From contig CAJNDS010000358.1 of NCBI GenBank assembly GCA_905221605.1, positions 282,501 through 346,500 of the forward strand: a stretch of DNA of 64,000 nucleotides, in the 5' to 3' direction. Positions 56,691 to 64,000 of this stretch are shown in pieces. A model generated the notes under the pieces. It saw nothing but the letters and a program-made list of their open reading frames with translations. It searched no databases and was not told the DNA's origin. The translations under genes were made by a program, and so were the position numbers. Numbering within the stretch: position 1 is the stretch's first letter; each line of letters opens with the position of its first letter. The stretch is from Symbiodinium natans. Its lineage: Eukaryota > Sar > Dinophyceae > Suessiales > Symbiodiniaceae.

Positions 56691-57300
56691 AGCCCCTCGC
56701 CCCTAAATTCAACTCCCCTGGCCTCAGACACTAAACCCTAAAAACCCTAAAACGCTGCTTCCTTAAAATCTCTCAAGACGCTCAAGACCCTGAACTTCCC
56801 AACCACCTCCCCCCCCCCCCCCCCCCCCCCAACAAAAAAAAACCTAGAAGGACTCCCCGCCTGCAAATATCGAAACCCTCACCCTAAGGGTCAATGTACC
56901 TGAATCAGGAAGACTTGGTACCTCCTATACAGGGACTGTAGGGTCCCAAGTATATTCATGGACCCTTCGGGGTCCGCTGAAATGCCTTCCGGTCTGTGAG
57001 CTATACCGACAACTCAAGAGGAAAGAATAGCCCTAAACCCTAAACCCAAAACCCTAAACCCTAAACCCTCAACCCTCAACCCTCAACCTAACATGGACCC
57101 TTCGGGTCAACGAACCCCTCAACGACATGGCTCCGAAGCTCCAACACACGAGGCCCCAAAGCGACCCTGAACCCTATAGTTTTTAGGGTTTAGAGTTTAG
57201 GGTCTAGGGGTCAGGGTGTCGGGTTTAGGGTTGAAGGTTAAGGGTTTTGGGGTTTGGGAAGCGTCAATCCCTAAACCCTAAACCCCCCGCCCCCCATGGC
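56691..57300. other. Spacer with C run, palindrome and repeats
   Basis: C run 56811-56830; palindrome-like GGGTCAATGTACCTG...TTCATGGACCCTTCG 56885-56973; C-rich 57030-57090; G-rich 57180-57260. Confidence 0.6.
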
Positions 57301-57302
57301 AG

Positions 57303-57376
57303 GTGGGGACCTGGCCACGGCCTTTCAGGCTTTGACGCTGGACGGCTGCGTGCTGAGCATCTATTTCGCAGCCTAA
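57303..57376 (+). CDS. Candidate terminal exon
   Basis: Acceptor CATGGCAG|GT, phase 1. Reads GDLATAFQALTLDGCVLSIY then FAA and TAA 57374-57376. High GC3. Confidence 0.5.
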
Positions 57377-57439
57377 GGGCCATGTACCTAATGACTATAT
57401 GGTAGGGTTTAGGGTTTAGGGTTTAGGGCTAGGGTTTCG

Positions 57440-57535
57440 GGTCCATGTACCTAGCTGTTATACACTTGGGCCTTAAAGTACCTCCTAAACAGGGACTTTA
57501 AGGCCCAAGTATATAATAAAGAGGTACATGGACCC
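57440..57535. repeat. Palindromic element, GGTCCATGTACCT family
   Basis: GGTCCATGTACCTAG and GAGGTACATGGACC at the ends; inner ACTTGGGCCTTAAAGT/ACTTTAAGGCCCAAGT is a perfect pair. Confidence 0.8.
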
Positions 57536-57837
57536 TTAGGGACAGGTGCCTTGACGGTTTAGTGATGTCAGGGGTTGCCTACTATTTGCCTAAGAGCCCG
57601 CCAGAAATTACAGAAATTAACTCCGATGTTGGGCATTCTGGGATTTTGCACAGGAGCTGACATGGCTACCCGGGTGATCACCCTTTATCCCCCTAGAAAC
57701 CCCCTAGCAGGCCACCCAAAAACAATTGAAACTACATGTGCCCCTCCCCCCCCCCTCCAACTGCCTACACCCTAAATTCTAAACCCTATCTAAACTCCAA
57801 ACCCTAAACCCTAAATCCCCAAACCCTCGCACCTCAG

Positions 57838-57895
57838 GAGCTGGCAGGTTTCGGGGCTCGGGTCTTGAGAAGCAGTCGTGAGTTCATCAAGAATG
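57838..57895 (+). CDS. Candidate exon
   Basis: Acceptor CACCTCAG|G, donor GAATG|GTCCAT, phase 0 in and 1 out. Reads ELAGFGARVLRSSREFIKN. Its donor coincides with the first bases of the next palindrome. Confidence 0.5.
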
Positions 57896-58109
57896 GTCCA
57901 TGTAGCTATGTATATACTTGGGCCATAGAAAAGGGTTCCTGTATACTTATAACGGATGTATACACCTAGATTTAGGGCCCAAGTTTATACTCTATCAGTA
58001 CATGACCCTTACCTAGGGGTCCATGTACTTAAATAATGAATACTGGGGCCTTAAAGTACCTCCCATATTATAGGGACTTGTTTAACGCCCATGCATATAA
58101 TAATGAGGT
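57896..58109. repeat. Two palindromic elements, GGTCCATGTACCT family
   Basis: 57896-58013 (TACTTGGGCC.../GGGCCCAAGTTTATA) and 58018-58109 (GGGGTCCATGTACTT.../AATGAGGTACCTGGACC). They directly follow the exon at 57838, so an intron would begin with the element. Confidence 0.65.
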
Positions 58110-58210
58110 ACCTGGACCTCAAACCCTAAACCCTAAACACCAAAGGTTCGGGTATTGCGCGGACTGTTGTAGACTCGTGTGCTGAACTCTGGGCCTTATA
58201 AACCGACCCG

Positions 58211-58284
58211 GGGTTCCTGGGTTCCTAAGACCCAATAGTAGTACAGGGTACTATTCGGGGGTTCTACTTTTGGATCCTCCCAGG
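58211..58284. repeat. Palindromic element, GGATCC/AAAAAGTAGA family, copy 5 (partial)
   Basis: GGTTCCTAAGACCCAATAGTA and GGTACTATTCGGGGGTTCTAC...GGATCCTCCCAGG. The left end is truncated. Confidence 0.65.
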
Positions 58285-58354
58285 ATTCTAAGAAAACCCT
58301 AACTCTGAACCCAACAAGGCATCAGAATTCACAGATTCCCCGCCCCCCCCCGGC

Positions 58355-58440
58355 CGAAACCCGAAACCCGAAACCCGAAACCCGAAAACCGAAAAACCCT
58401 AAACCCTAAACCCTAAACCCTAAACCCTCCCTAAACCGCC
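58355..58440 (-). repeat. CCCGAAA then CCCTAAA array
   Basis: A short homogenised CCCGAAA run passes into CCCTAAA. Confidence 0.9.
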
Positions 58441-58470
58441 CACATGTTCAGGTGGTTCAGGTGGGGGCAG

Positions 58471-58534
58471 GCAGCCAGCTGCGGCGCCCGTAGCCAAGGC
58501 AGGTGTTGCTCAGGCCCCCGAATTGGCCTTTGGG
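58471..58534 (+). CDS. Candidate exon, Ala/Pro-rich
   Basis: Acceptor GGGGGCAG|G, donor near 58534. Reads QPAAAPVAKAGVAQAPEL. C-rich upstream, TTTAGGG downstream. Confidence 0.45.
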
Positions 58535-59040
58535 GTTTAGGGTTTCGGGTTTGGGGTTTAGGGTTTAGGGGTTTAGGGGTTGAGGGGTTTAGGGGTTTAG
58601 GGGTTTAGGGGTTTAGGGGTTTAGGGGTTTAGGGGTTTAGGGGGTTAGGGGTTAGGGGGTTTAGGGGGTTTAGGGGGTTTAGGGGTTTAGGGGGTTTAGG
58701 GGGTTAGGGGGTTTAGGGGGTTTAGGGGGTTTAGGGGGTTTAGGGGGTTTAGGGGGTTTAGGGGGTTTAGGGGGTTTAGGGGGTTTAGGGGGTTTAGGGG
58801 GTTAGGGGGTTTAGGGGGTTTAGGGGGTTTAGGGGGTTTAGGGGGTTTTTAGGGGGTTTAGGGGGTTTAGGGGGTTTAGGGGGTTTAGGGGGGGGGTTTA
58901 GGGGGTTAGGGGTTTAGGGGTTAGGGGTCTAGGGGTCTAGGGGTCTAGGGGTCTAGGGGTTTAGGGGTTTAGGGGTTTAGGGGTTTAGGGGTTTAGGGGT
59001 TTAGGGGTTTAGGGGTTTAGGGGTTCAGGGGTTTAGGGCT
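58535..59040 (+). repeat. TTTAGGGG/TTTAGGGGG array
   Basis: About 490 bp of G-rich 8- and 9-mers. The TTTAGGGGG block (58650-58900) is nested between TTTAGGGG blocks. Strong G-quadruplex potential. Confidence 0.96.
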
Positions 59041-59058
59041 ACGCCCTGAGTCCTTCAG

Positions 59059-59119
59059 ACCCTGTTATGATTTTCTTCCATCGGGTGGCGTACAAAAAGC
59101 CAACAGTTTACGAGGCGTG
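59059..59119 (+). CDS. Candidate exon
   Basis: Acceptor CCTTCAG|AC, GC donor GCGTG|GCCCTA, phase 1 in and 2 out. Reads PVMIFFHRVAYKKPTVYEA. The phase fits the exon at 59865. Confidence 0.5.
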
Positions 59120-59860
59120 GCCCTAAACCGGATAACCCTAAACCCAAGCCCTTGAACGCCTTCAAAGAATACTGACTCGCCTCCAAGCCCTTCAGCCATA
59201 CTGGCCTTTGCCCTCGACGCTCGAGCTTCAGGGTCCTCCTCCAACCCAGAGCCCTATAAGCCCTATAGCCCGGAAACCCCTCTAAACCCTCTTAGCCCCT
59301 ATAAACCTTTAAGCTCTATATATACACCGCACACACTAAACCCCATATACAGGGGGGGATTCGGACTTGGGTCGTTGAGGAGTCGCCCGAAGCCTGAGGA
59401 CCTCAAGGGTTTAGGGTTTAGAGTTTAGGGCTGCGCGAGTTTCTAGGGGGATCGGGGAATGGGCGTTTGCAGGATTTAGAAAGGCTTTTCGGATCGGGGC
59501 ATGGGCGTTTGCAGGATCTAGAAAGGCTTATAGGATGGGTCAGGATCTTGGGATTTCTTCGCGTCGTTCCCCTGGTTATTGGGGAATTGAGAGGATCCTG
59601 TCTAAAAATCATGCTCAAAAGTCTTTAAGGGCCTAGCTGAGGGTATCCTAAGCACCCTACGAACCTATGGTAGATAAGGATGCAATTAGGGTTTAGAGTT
59701 GAGGGTTTGTAGGGTTTAGGGTTTAGGGTTGAGGGTGTAGGGTAGGTCTAGGGTGTAGGCTATGTATATATTATTATATTTATTTATGCACACACACACA
59801 TATGCATATATATATATATATGTGTATACACATACATACATACATATATAGAGGGACCCC
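59120..59860. other. Spacer, tandem duplication and microsatellite
   Basis: A 58-bp tandem unit with CGGGG(A/C)ATGGGCGTTTGCAGGAT occurs at about 59451 and 59493. TTTAGGG patches 59407-59430 and 59690-59760. (TA)n/(CA)n 59765-59850. No gene. Confidence 0.6.
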
Positions 59861-59864
59861 ACAG

Positions 59865-59958
59865 TTCCCTCAACCTGACGCAGCTTCCGCTGGCGGCAGA
59901 GGCAGCCCGCACCCCCACGAAGATTATGGTGAATCAGAGACGTGCCGCTGGCGATGCC
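59865..59958 (+). CDS. Candidate exon
   Basis: Acceptor CCCCACAG|T, donor GATGCC|GTCCTG, phase 2 in and 0 out. Reads SLNLTQLPLAAEAARTPTK then IMVNQRRAAGDA. A second frame is open but less protein-like. Confidence 0.5.
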
Positions 59959-59969
59959 GTCCTGACCTC

Positions 59970-60680
59970 AACCCTAAACCCTAAACCGACCCTAAACCCG
60001 AAACCCTAAACCCTAAAGCCTAAACCCTAAACCCTAAACCCTAAACGTTACAAAGCCTTGAGGGAGATGCAGGGTTTGGGCTTGGGGGAAAGCAAAGGGC
60101 TTCGGCAGGCCCAAAGCCTCCAGGGTTTAGGATTTAGGGTTTAGGGCTTTGGGCTTAGGGTTCAGGGCTTAGGGTTTAGGGCTTCGGGTGTAGCCTAACA
60201 GTACGTTTCATGCATCTGCGCGTTTCGTCACACGAGCGCGTTTCTTCAGAACGACAGAAACCACGTTGGCTCTGGAGTGTGGGGATAATCTCACTAGACA
60301 GAAGTTTTCGCAAGACCGCGCTTCTTCAGAAACCGAAGAAAACATGTTAGCTTTCGAGTGTGGGGGGAAATCCCATCAGATTCAGGGTTTAGGGTTTAGG
60401 GCCTAGGGTTTAGGGATATTCAGAAAAGCCACCTCGCCCCCACCCTGCCTCCCTCACGGGGTTCGGGGTTCTGGGGCTTAGGGTTGGAATCATTCCTCAC
60501 AGCCTGCAGCTAAACCCGAACCGTGACACCTACACCCTAGAAACCCCATTGGCTGCGCAAGCCCTGTAGGCTGTAAGGCCAACCAAAACCAGGCCCGAAA
60601 CCTCTGAAACCCTGCTATGAGTCCTAGAAAGCCGCCCTAAGCCCTAAACCCTAAAACCTAAACCCTAAACGCCCCTAAAA
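59970..60680. repeat. CCCTAAA, TTTAGGG patches and spacer
   Basis: C-rich 59970-60050 and 60635-60675; G-rich 60122-60190 and 60380-60415. The direct duplication (C)GCGTTTC/GCGCTTCTTCAGAA(A/C)...GAGTGTGGGG lies at 60234 and 60316. Confidence 0.75.
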
Positions 60681-60681
60681 G

Positions 60682-60768
60682 GCCTCGTGGGGTGCCGGGC
60701 CCGAAGAGCCCAGGCGGCCTCCCAGGGGCGCTCCGACCCTGTGGTACCGGAAGGCGGGAATTTGTGGG
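60682..60768 (+). CDS. Candidate exon
   Basis: Acceptor CCCCTAAAAG|G, donor TGTGGG|GTTCAG, phase 0 to 0. Reads ASWGAGPEEPRRPPRGAP then TLWYRKAGICG. The phase fits 59865-59958. Confidence 0.45.
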
Positions 60769-61575
60769 GTTCAGGGTTTAGGGTTTAGGGTTATAGGTTT
60801 ATAGGTTTTTCGGGTTTAGTAGGGTTTAGGGTTTACGGTTTAGGGTAACAGGGTTATAGGGTTTACGGTTTAGGGTAACAGGGTTATAGGGTTTAGGGTT
60901 TAGGGTTTTAGGGTTTAGGGTTATAGTGTTATAGGGTTTAGGGTTATAGGGTTCTAGGGTTCTAGGGTTATAGGGTTATAGGGTTACAGGGTTGTAGGGT
61001 TATAGGGTTATAGGGTTTAGGGTTATTTAGGGTTTAGGGTTATATATGGTTTAGGGTTTGGGGGTTGAAGGTTTAGGGCTCAAGGGCTTACGGAGAAGGG
61101 GTTATAGGGTTTAGGGTACCGGGTAGGGTTTAGGGTTAGAGGGTTTATGCTTTAGGGATTTAAGCTTTAGGGTTTAGGGATTTAGGGTTTAGTGTTCAGG
61201 CTTTTGGGATTTAGGGTTTTGGGTTTTGGCATTGAGGGTTTAGGGATTTAGGGTGTAGGGTTTAGGGCTTGAGATTTAGGGTTGAGGGTTTGGGTTTTGG
61301 GATTTAGGGTTTTGGGGTTTGGGGTTTAGGATTAGGGTTTAGAATTTTAAGGCTTAGGGTTTTAGGATTTCGGGTTTTGGGTTTCGGGATTTGGGGTTTA
61401 GGATTTAGGGTTATAGGGTTATAGACTTATAGCGTCTTTGGCTTTAGGGTTCAGGGATTTAGGGTTTAGGGTTATAGGCTTTACGGATTTAGGGTTTTGG
61501 GTTTAGGGATGTAGGGTTTAGGGTTAGAGGATTTGCGGGTTTAGGGTTTAGGGTTTAGGGTTTCGGTGCGGCTTC
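60769..61575 (+). repeat. Long degenerate TTTAGGG array
   Basis: About 800 bp of TTTAGGG with TATAGGG, TTTACGG and TTTTGGG variants; a TATAGGGTTTACGGTTTAGGG block is duplicated at 60815-60880. Confidence 0.93.
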
Positions 61576-61890
61576 AAGGGGGTATAGAACTCCCTAAGGC
61601 TCCCTAAGTTTCCCTAAGGTTCCCTAGGTACCCCCCCCATGATCCCCCCCGCCCTTGAGAACCCTGCTATAAAGCTTCAACACTGAAACCTCAACCTGAC
61701 ACACACACACACACAAGATCCTTAAAACCTAAACCCAAAATGATCGAATAGAGGTTCAGACCCTTCCCCACCTCCCCCCCCCCCCCCCCCCCCAAATCCA
61801 CCCCCCCCCCCCCCTCCCCCCAAACCCCCCCCCCCCCCAAAACAAAATCCCTAAACCCCCTAAACCCTAAGCCCTAAACGTGCTCGAGCC
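61576..61890. other. C runs and spacer, no gene
   Basis: Poly-C tracts 61769-61790 and 61801-61842; CA run 61700-61714; short C-rich repeats 61850-61880. Confidence 0.7.
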
Positions 61891-61897
61891 GGTGCAG

Positions 61898-61951
61898 GCC
61901 CGCGCGTCAAAGTCAAAAAAGAGATCCCTGCCGCTGAGCCGCATTCAGCGT
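61898..61951 (+). CDS. Candidate exon, basic
   Basis: Acceptor CGGTGCAG|G, donor CAGCGT|GTGAGC, 18 codons, phase 0 to 0. Reads ARASKSKKRSLPLSRIQR. Confidence 0.45.
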
Positions 61952-61997
61952 GTGAGCCGTTTAATTAGGGCTCTTGGGTTGTTGGGGCTGTTATCAA

Positions 61998-62328
61998 GGG
62001 ATTAAGGCTCGTACCCCCAACATATGCCCCTGATTATTGCCTCATGGATCTTTACAAAGGGCCCCCAAAACTCAAACAACCTTAAGGGTCCAAGGTGCAA
62101 CCTCTCTTTTGGGGTCTAGAGTCAGCCCAACGAGTTTGCGGGTTAAAGTCGGAGGATTTTAGGATTTAGGGAAGGGGGGTTTCGGGTTTATTTTGGAACT
62201 CTACTTCGGACCCCTAAGGCTGTACCCGTGTTTGGGGACCCTTTTGACAGGTCCTCTAAGGTAACATAAGGGCCATGTTGGCGGAACCTCTTCGGGCCAC
62301 AACCTTGGGGGGTACGAGTCTTAATCCC
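61998..62328. repeat. 330-bp foldback element
   Basis: AGGGATTAAGGCTCGTACCCCC at the left and GGGGGGTACGAGTCTTAATCCCT at the right are inverted. An internal segment GGACCCCTAAGGCTGTAC (62209) recurs at 48075. Confidence 0.7.
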
Positions 62329-62429
62329 TCGAGTTCACTGCTTCGCCTGTAGCCCGATAATCTCTATCTGATATGGCCAGCTCTCAAGCAATGTTGGTCC
62401 CTTTGTGGGGTATTCCCTAGACTTCGACT

Positions 62430-62735
62430 AGTTTAGGGTTTAGGGTTTAGGCTTTAGGCTTTGGGGTTTTGGGGTTTTGGGGTTTTGGGGTTTTGGGGTT
62501 TTGGGGTTTCGGGTTTAGGGTTTGAGGTTTAGGGTTTAGGGTTTAGTGAGGCCAAAAGGGACCATAATTTAGAGCCGTGACCATACGTTGTTACCAGTCA
62601 TCTGAGCTTCTACAAAGCCCTAGGCCTCAAACCATCAATCCTCCAGCCCCCAATGCCTTGAGGTGTGCCCAACCTCACCCTAAAACCCTAAATCGTAAAC
62701 CCTAAACCCTAAACCCTAAACCCTAAGCCCTCAAC
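62430..62735. repeat. TTTAGGG, TTTTGGGG and CCCTAAA arrays
   Basis: G-rich 62430-62547 with a TTTTGGGG core; unique DNA; C-rich 62680-62730. Confidence 0.9.
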
Positions 62736-62737
62736 AG

Positions 62738-62840
62738 CCTTGTGGGTCTGGCTATTGAGGCTGAGTTGAAAACCAGGATTCCTCACCTCTTCGCTTGCGG
62801 AATCGGTGCCCAAGTCATGTGCCACAAGTCTACCCCGTAG
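62738..62840 (+). CDS. Candidate terminal exon
   Basis: Acceptor CTCAACAG|C, phase 2. Reads LVGLAIEAELKTRIPHLF then ACGIGAQVMCHKSTP and TAG 62838-62840. Confidence 0.5.
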
Positions 62841-62857
62841 GAGGCCCCAAATCCAGG

Positions 62858-63120
62858 GTTTAGGGTTTAGGGTTTAGGGTTTAGGGTTTAGGGTTTAGGG
62901 TTTAGGGTTTAGGGCTGGTCTAAAACCACCCAGAAGGGAAGAGAAGAGAGAGCAGAGGGAGAAATAAAAGAAGAGGAAGAAGAGGCGGAGATGAAGAAGA
63001 GGAGAAGGCTCTCAAGCCCCGCCTCCTGTCCATTATTCCAGAGAATCGCGCCTCCCCCCAAAAAGGGTCAAAACCGTGCTTAAGGCACTTAACAACAAAA
63101 CTCGAAGACCACATCGTAGG
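62858..63120. other. TTTAGGG array, then unique purine-rich DNA
   Basis: TTTAGGG 62858-62915; purine-rich 62930-63010. The antisense 62920-63114 frame is Ser/Leu/Pro low complexity and is not called. Confidence 0.7.
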
Positions 63121-63149
63121 ACGACTCCATAAGTTCGTAAAACGCGAAA

Positions 63150-63415
63150 ACCTTTAACGCCCTAAGCCCCAAACCCTCAATCCTCAGCCCGAAACTGTTT
63201 AAACCCCAAAAGCCTTCTGGAACCCTCAACCGTAAACCCTAAACCCTAAACCCTAAACCCTAAACCCTAAACCCTAAACCCTAAACCCTAAACCCTAAAC
63301 CCTAAACCCTAAGCCCTAAGCCCTAAGCCCTAAGCCCTAAACCCTAAACCCTAAACCCTAAACCCTAAACCCTAAACCCTAAACCCTAAACCCTAAACCC
63401 TAAACCCTAAACCCA
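63150..63415 (-). repeat. CCCTAAA array with CCCTAAG core
   Basis: Near-perfect 63232-63412, ending just before an exon acceptor. Confidence 0.96.
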
Positions 63416-63423
63416 AGCCGCAG

Positions 63424-63457
63424 GGCGACCTTTGGAGTGCTCCCGGCTTGCTTACAG
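63424..63457 (+). CDS. Candidate micro-exon
   Basis: Acceptor AGCCGCAG|G, donor TTACAG|GTTCAG, phase 0 in and 1 out. Reads GDLWSAPGLLT. Textbook flanks: C-rich array upstream, G-rich array downstream. Confidence 0.45.
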
Positions 63458-63725
63458 GTTCAGGGTTTAGGGTTCAGGGTTTAGGGTTTAGGGTTCAGGG
63501 TTTAGGGTTTGGGATTTAGGGTTTGGGGTTTAGGGCTTAGGGCTTGGGGTTCAGGGTTTGGGGTTTGGGGTTTAGGGCTTGGGGTTTAGGGTTTGGGGTT
63601 TGGGGTTTAGGGTTCATGGTTTAGGGTTTAGGGTTTGGGGTTTTAGGGTTTAGGGTTTAGGGTTTAGGGCTTGGGGTTTAGGGTTTGGGGTTTAGGGTTC
63701 AAGGTTTAGGGTTTAGGGTTTAGTA
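63458..63725 (+). repeat. TTTAGGG/TTTGGGG array
   Basis: G-rich array with TTTGGGG and TTCAGGG variants. Confidence 0.96.
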
Positions 63726-63921
63726 CCTATATAGTCACCTGCTCCGTGCAACTGCGCGGGACGTGTGTTGTGGTGCGCCGAGGTTCAAGGCTCCTTCCCA
63801 ACCCACCCGCACCCACATCTCAACCTTGGGCGGGGCGGGTTGTGCGTTTCAGGGTTTAGGGTTCAGGGTTTAGGGTTGGGTTCTCATAAAGTTGTTTGGG
63901 TCTTCTCCTGTTACTGCCAAG

Positions 63922-64000
63922 GATCAGGGCACGGTCGTCGCAGTTGCAAGGGCTCCTAATCCTAGGCCCAAGGGCTCAAATCTTGTCGGATGCCGCCTTC
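63922..64000 (+). CDS. Candidate exon, cut by the window end
   Basis: Acceptor CTGCCAAG|G with a pyrimidine-rich lead, phase 0. Reads DQGTVVAVARAPNPRPKGSN and runs off the window. Confidence 0.45.

Noticed and set aside
62920-63114. Minus-strand Ser/Leu-rich ORF
   Set aside because: Antisense to a purine tract; low complexity.
1-64000. tRNA, rRNA and spliced-leader RNA genes
   Set aside because: No cloverleaf with a CCA-proximal stem, no conserved rRNA core words and no full 22-nt spliced leader were found by eye. A covariance-model scan would be needed to exclude small RNAs firmly.

Overview
The window looks like nuclear DNA of a peridinin-containing dinoflagellate. Four signs support this. 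There is a two-domain peridinin-chlorophyll a-binding protein (PCP) gene at 41476-42927. Splice sites are unusual (GT, GC and possibly GA donors; most acceptors AG|G). Copia-type LTR retrotransposons carry pieces of the dinoflagellate spliced leader in their LTRs. The background is saturated with TTTAGGG/CCCTAAA telomere-type repeats. Species cannot be told from the sequence alone.

Layout: 1-2299 is telomere-like repeat DNA with two exon candidates. 2300-12760 is a complete 10.46-kb Copia element: two identical 156-bp LTRs, TTTAG target duplication, primer site, polypurine tract, and ORFs for a HAD-like protein and a Gag-Pol. Gag-Pol also carries a C5-methyltransferase-like segment and a C-terminal 2-oxoglutarate/Fe(II)-oxygenase-like domain. 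The element sits in an 8-mer TTTAGGGC array. 13869-16800 is repeat-free DNA of unknown nature. 16800-41200 is a mosaic of short exon-like islands, telomere-like arrays and palindromic elements, with a second, internally deleted Copia element at 29503-30805. 41476-42927 is the PCP gene. 43000-64000 is again a mosaic of exon-like islands, arrays, palindromes and microsatellites.

The main unexpected structure is in the mosaic. About 50 GC-rich islands of 25-170 bp read as open coding segments bounded by plausible splice sites, nearly all on the + strand. About 20 of them have CCCTAAA repeats upstream and TTTAGGG repeats downstream. Introns between such exons would begin TTTAGGG and end CCCTAAA, so their ends could base-pair, and the C-rich repeat keeps the acceptor side free of AG. 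Many neighbouring islands have compatible phases, which suggests several highly fragmented genes. These exon calls come from reading codons and splice sites by eye. They have no transcript or homology support and should be treated as candidates.

No rRNA, tRNA or CRISPR array was seen.
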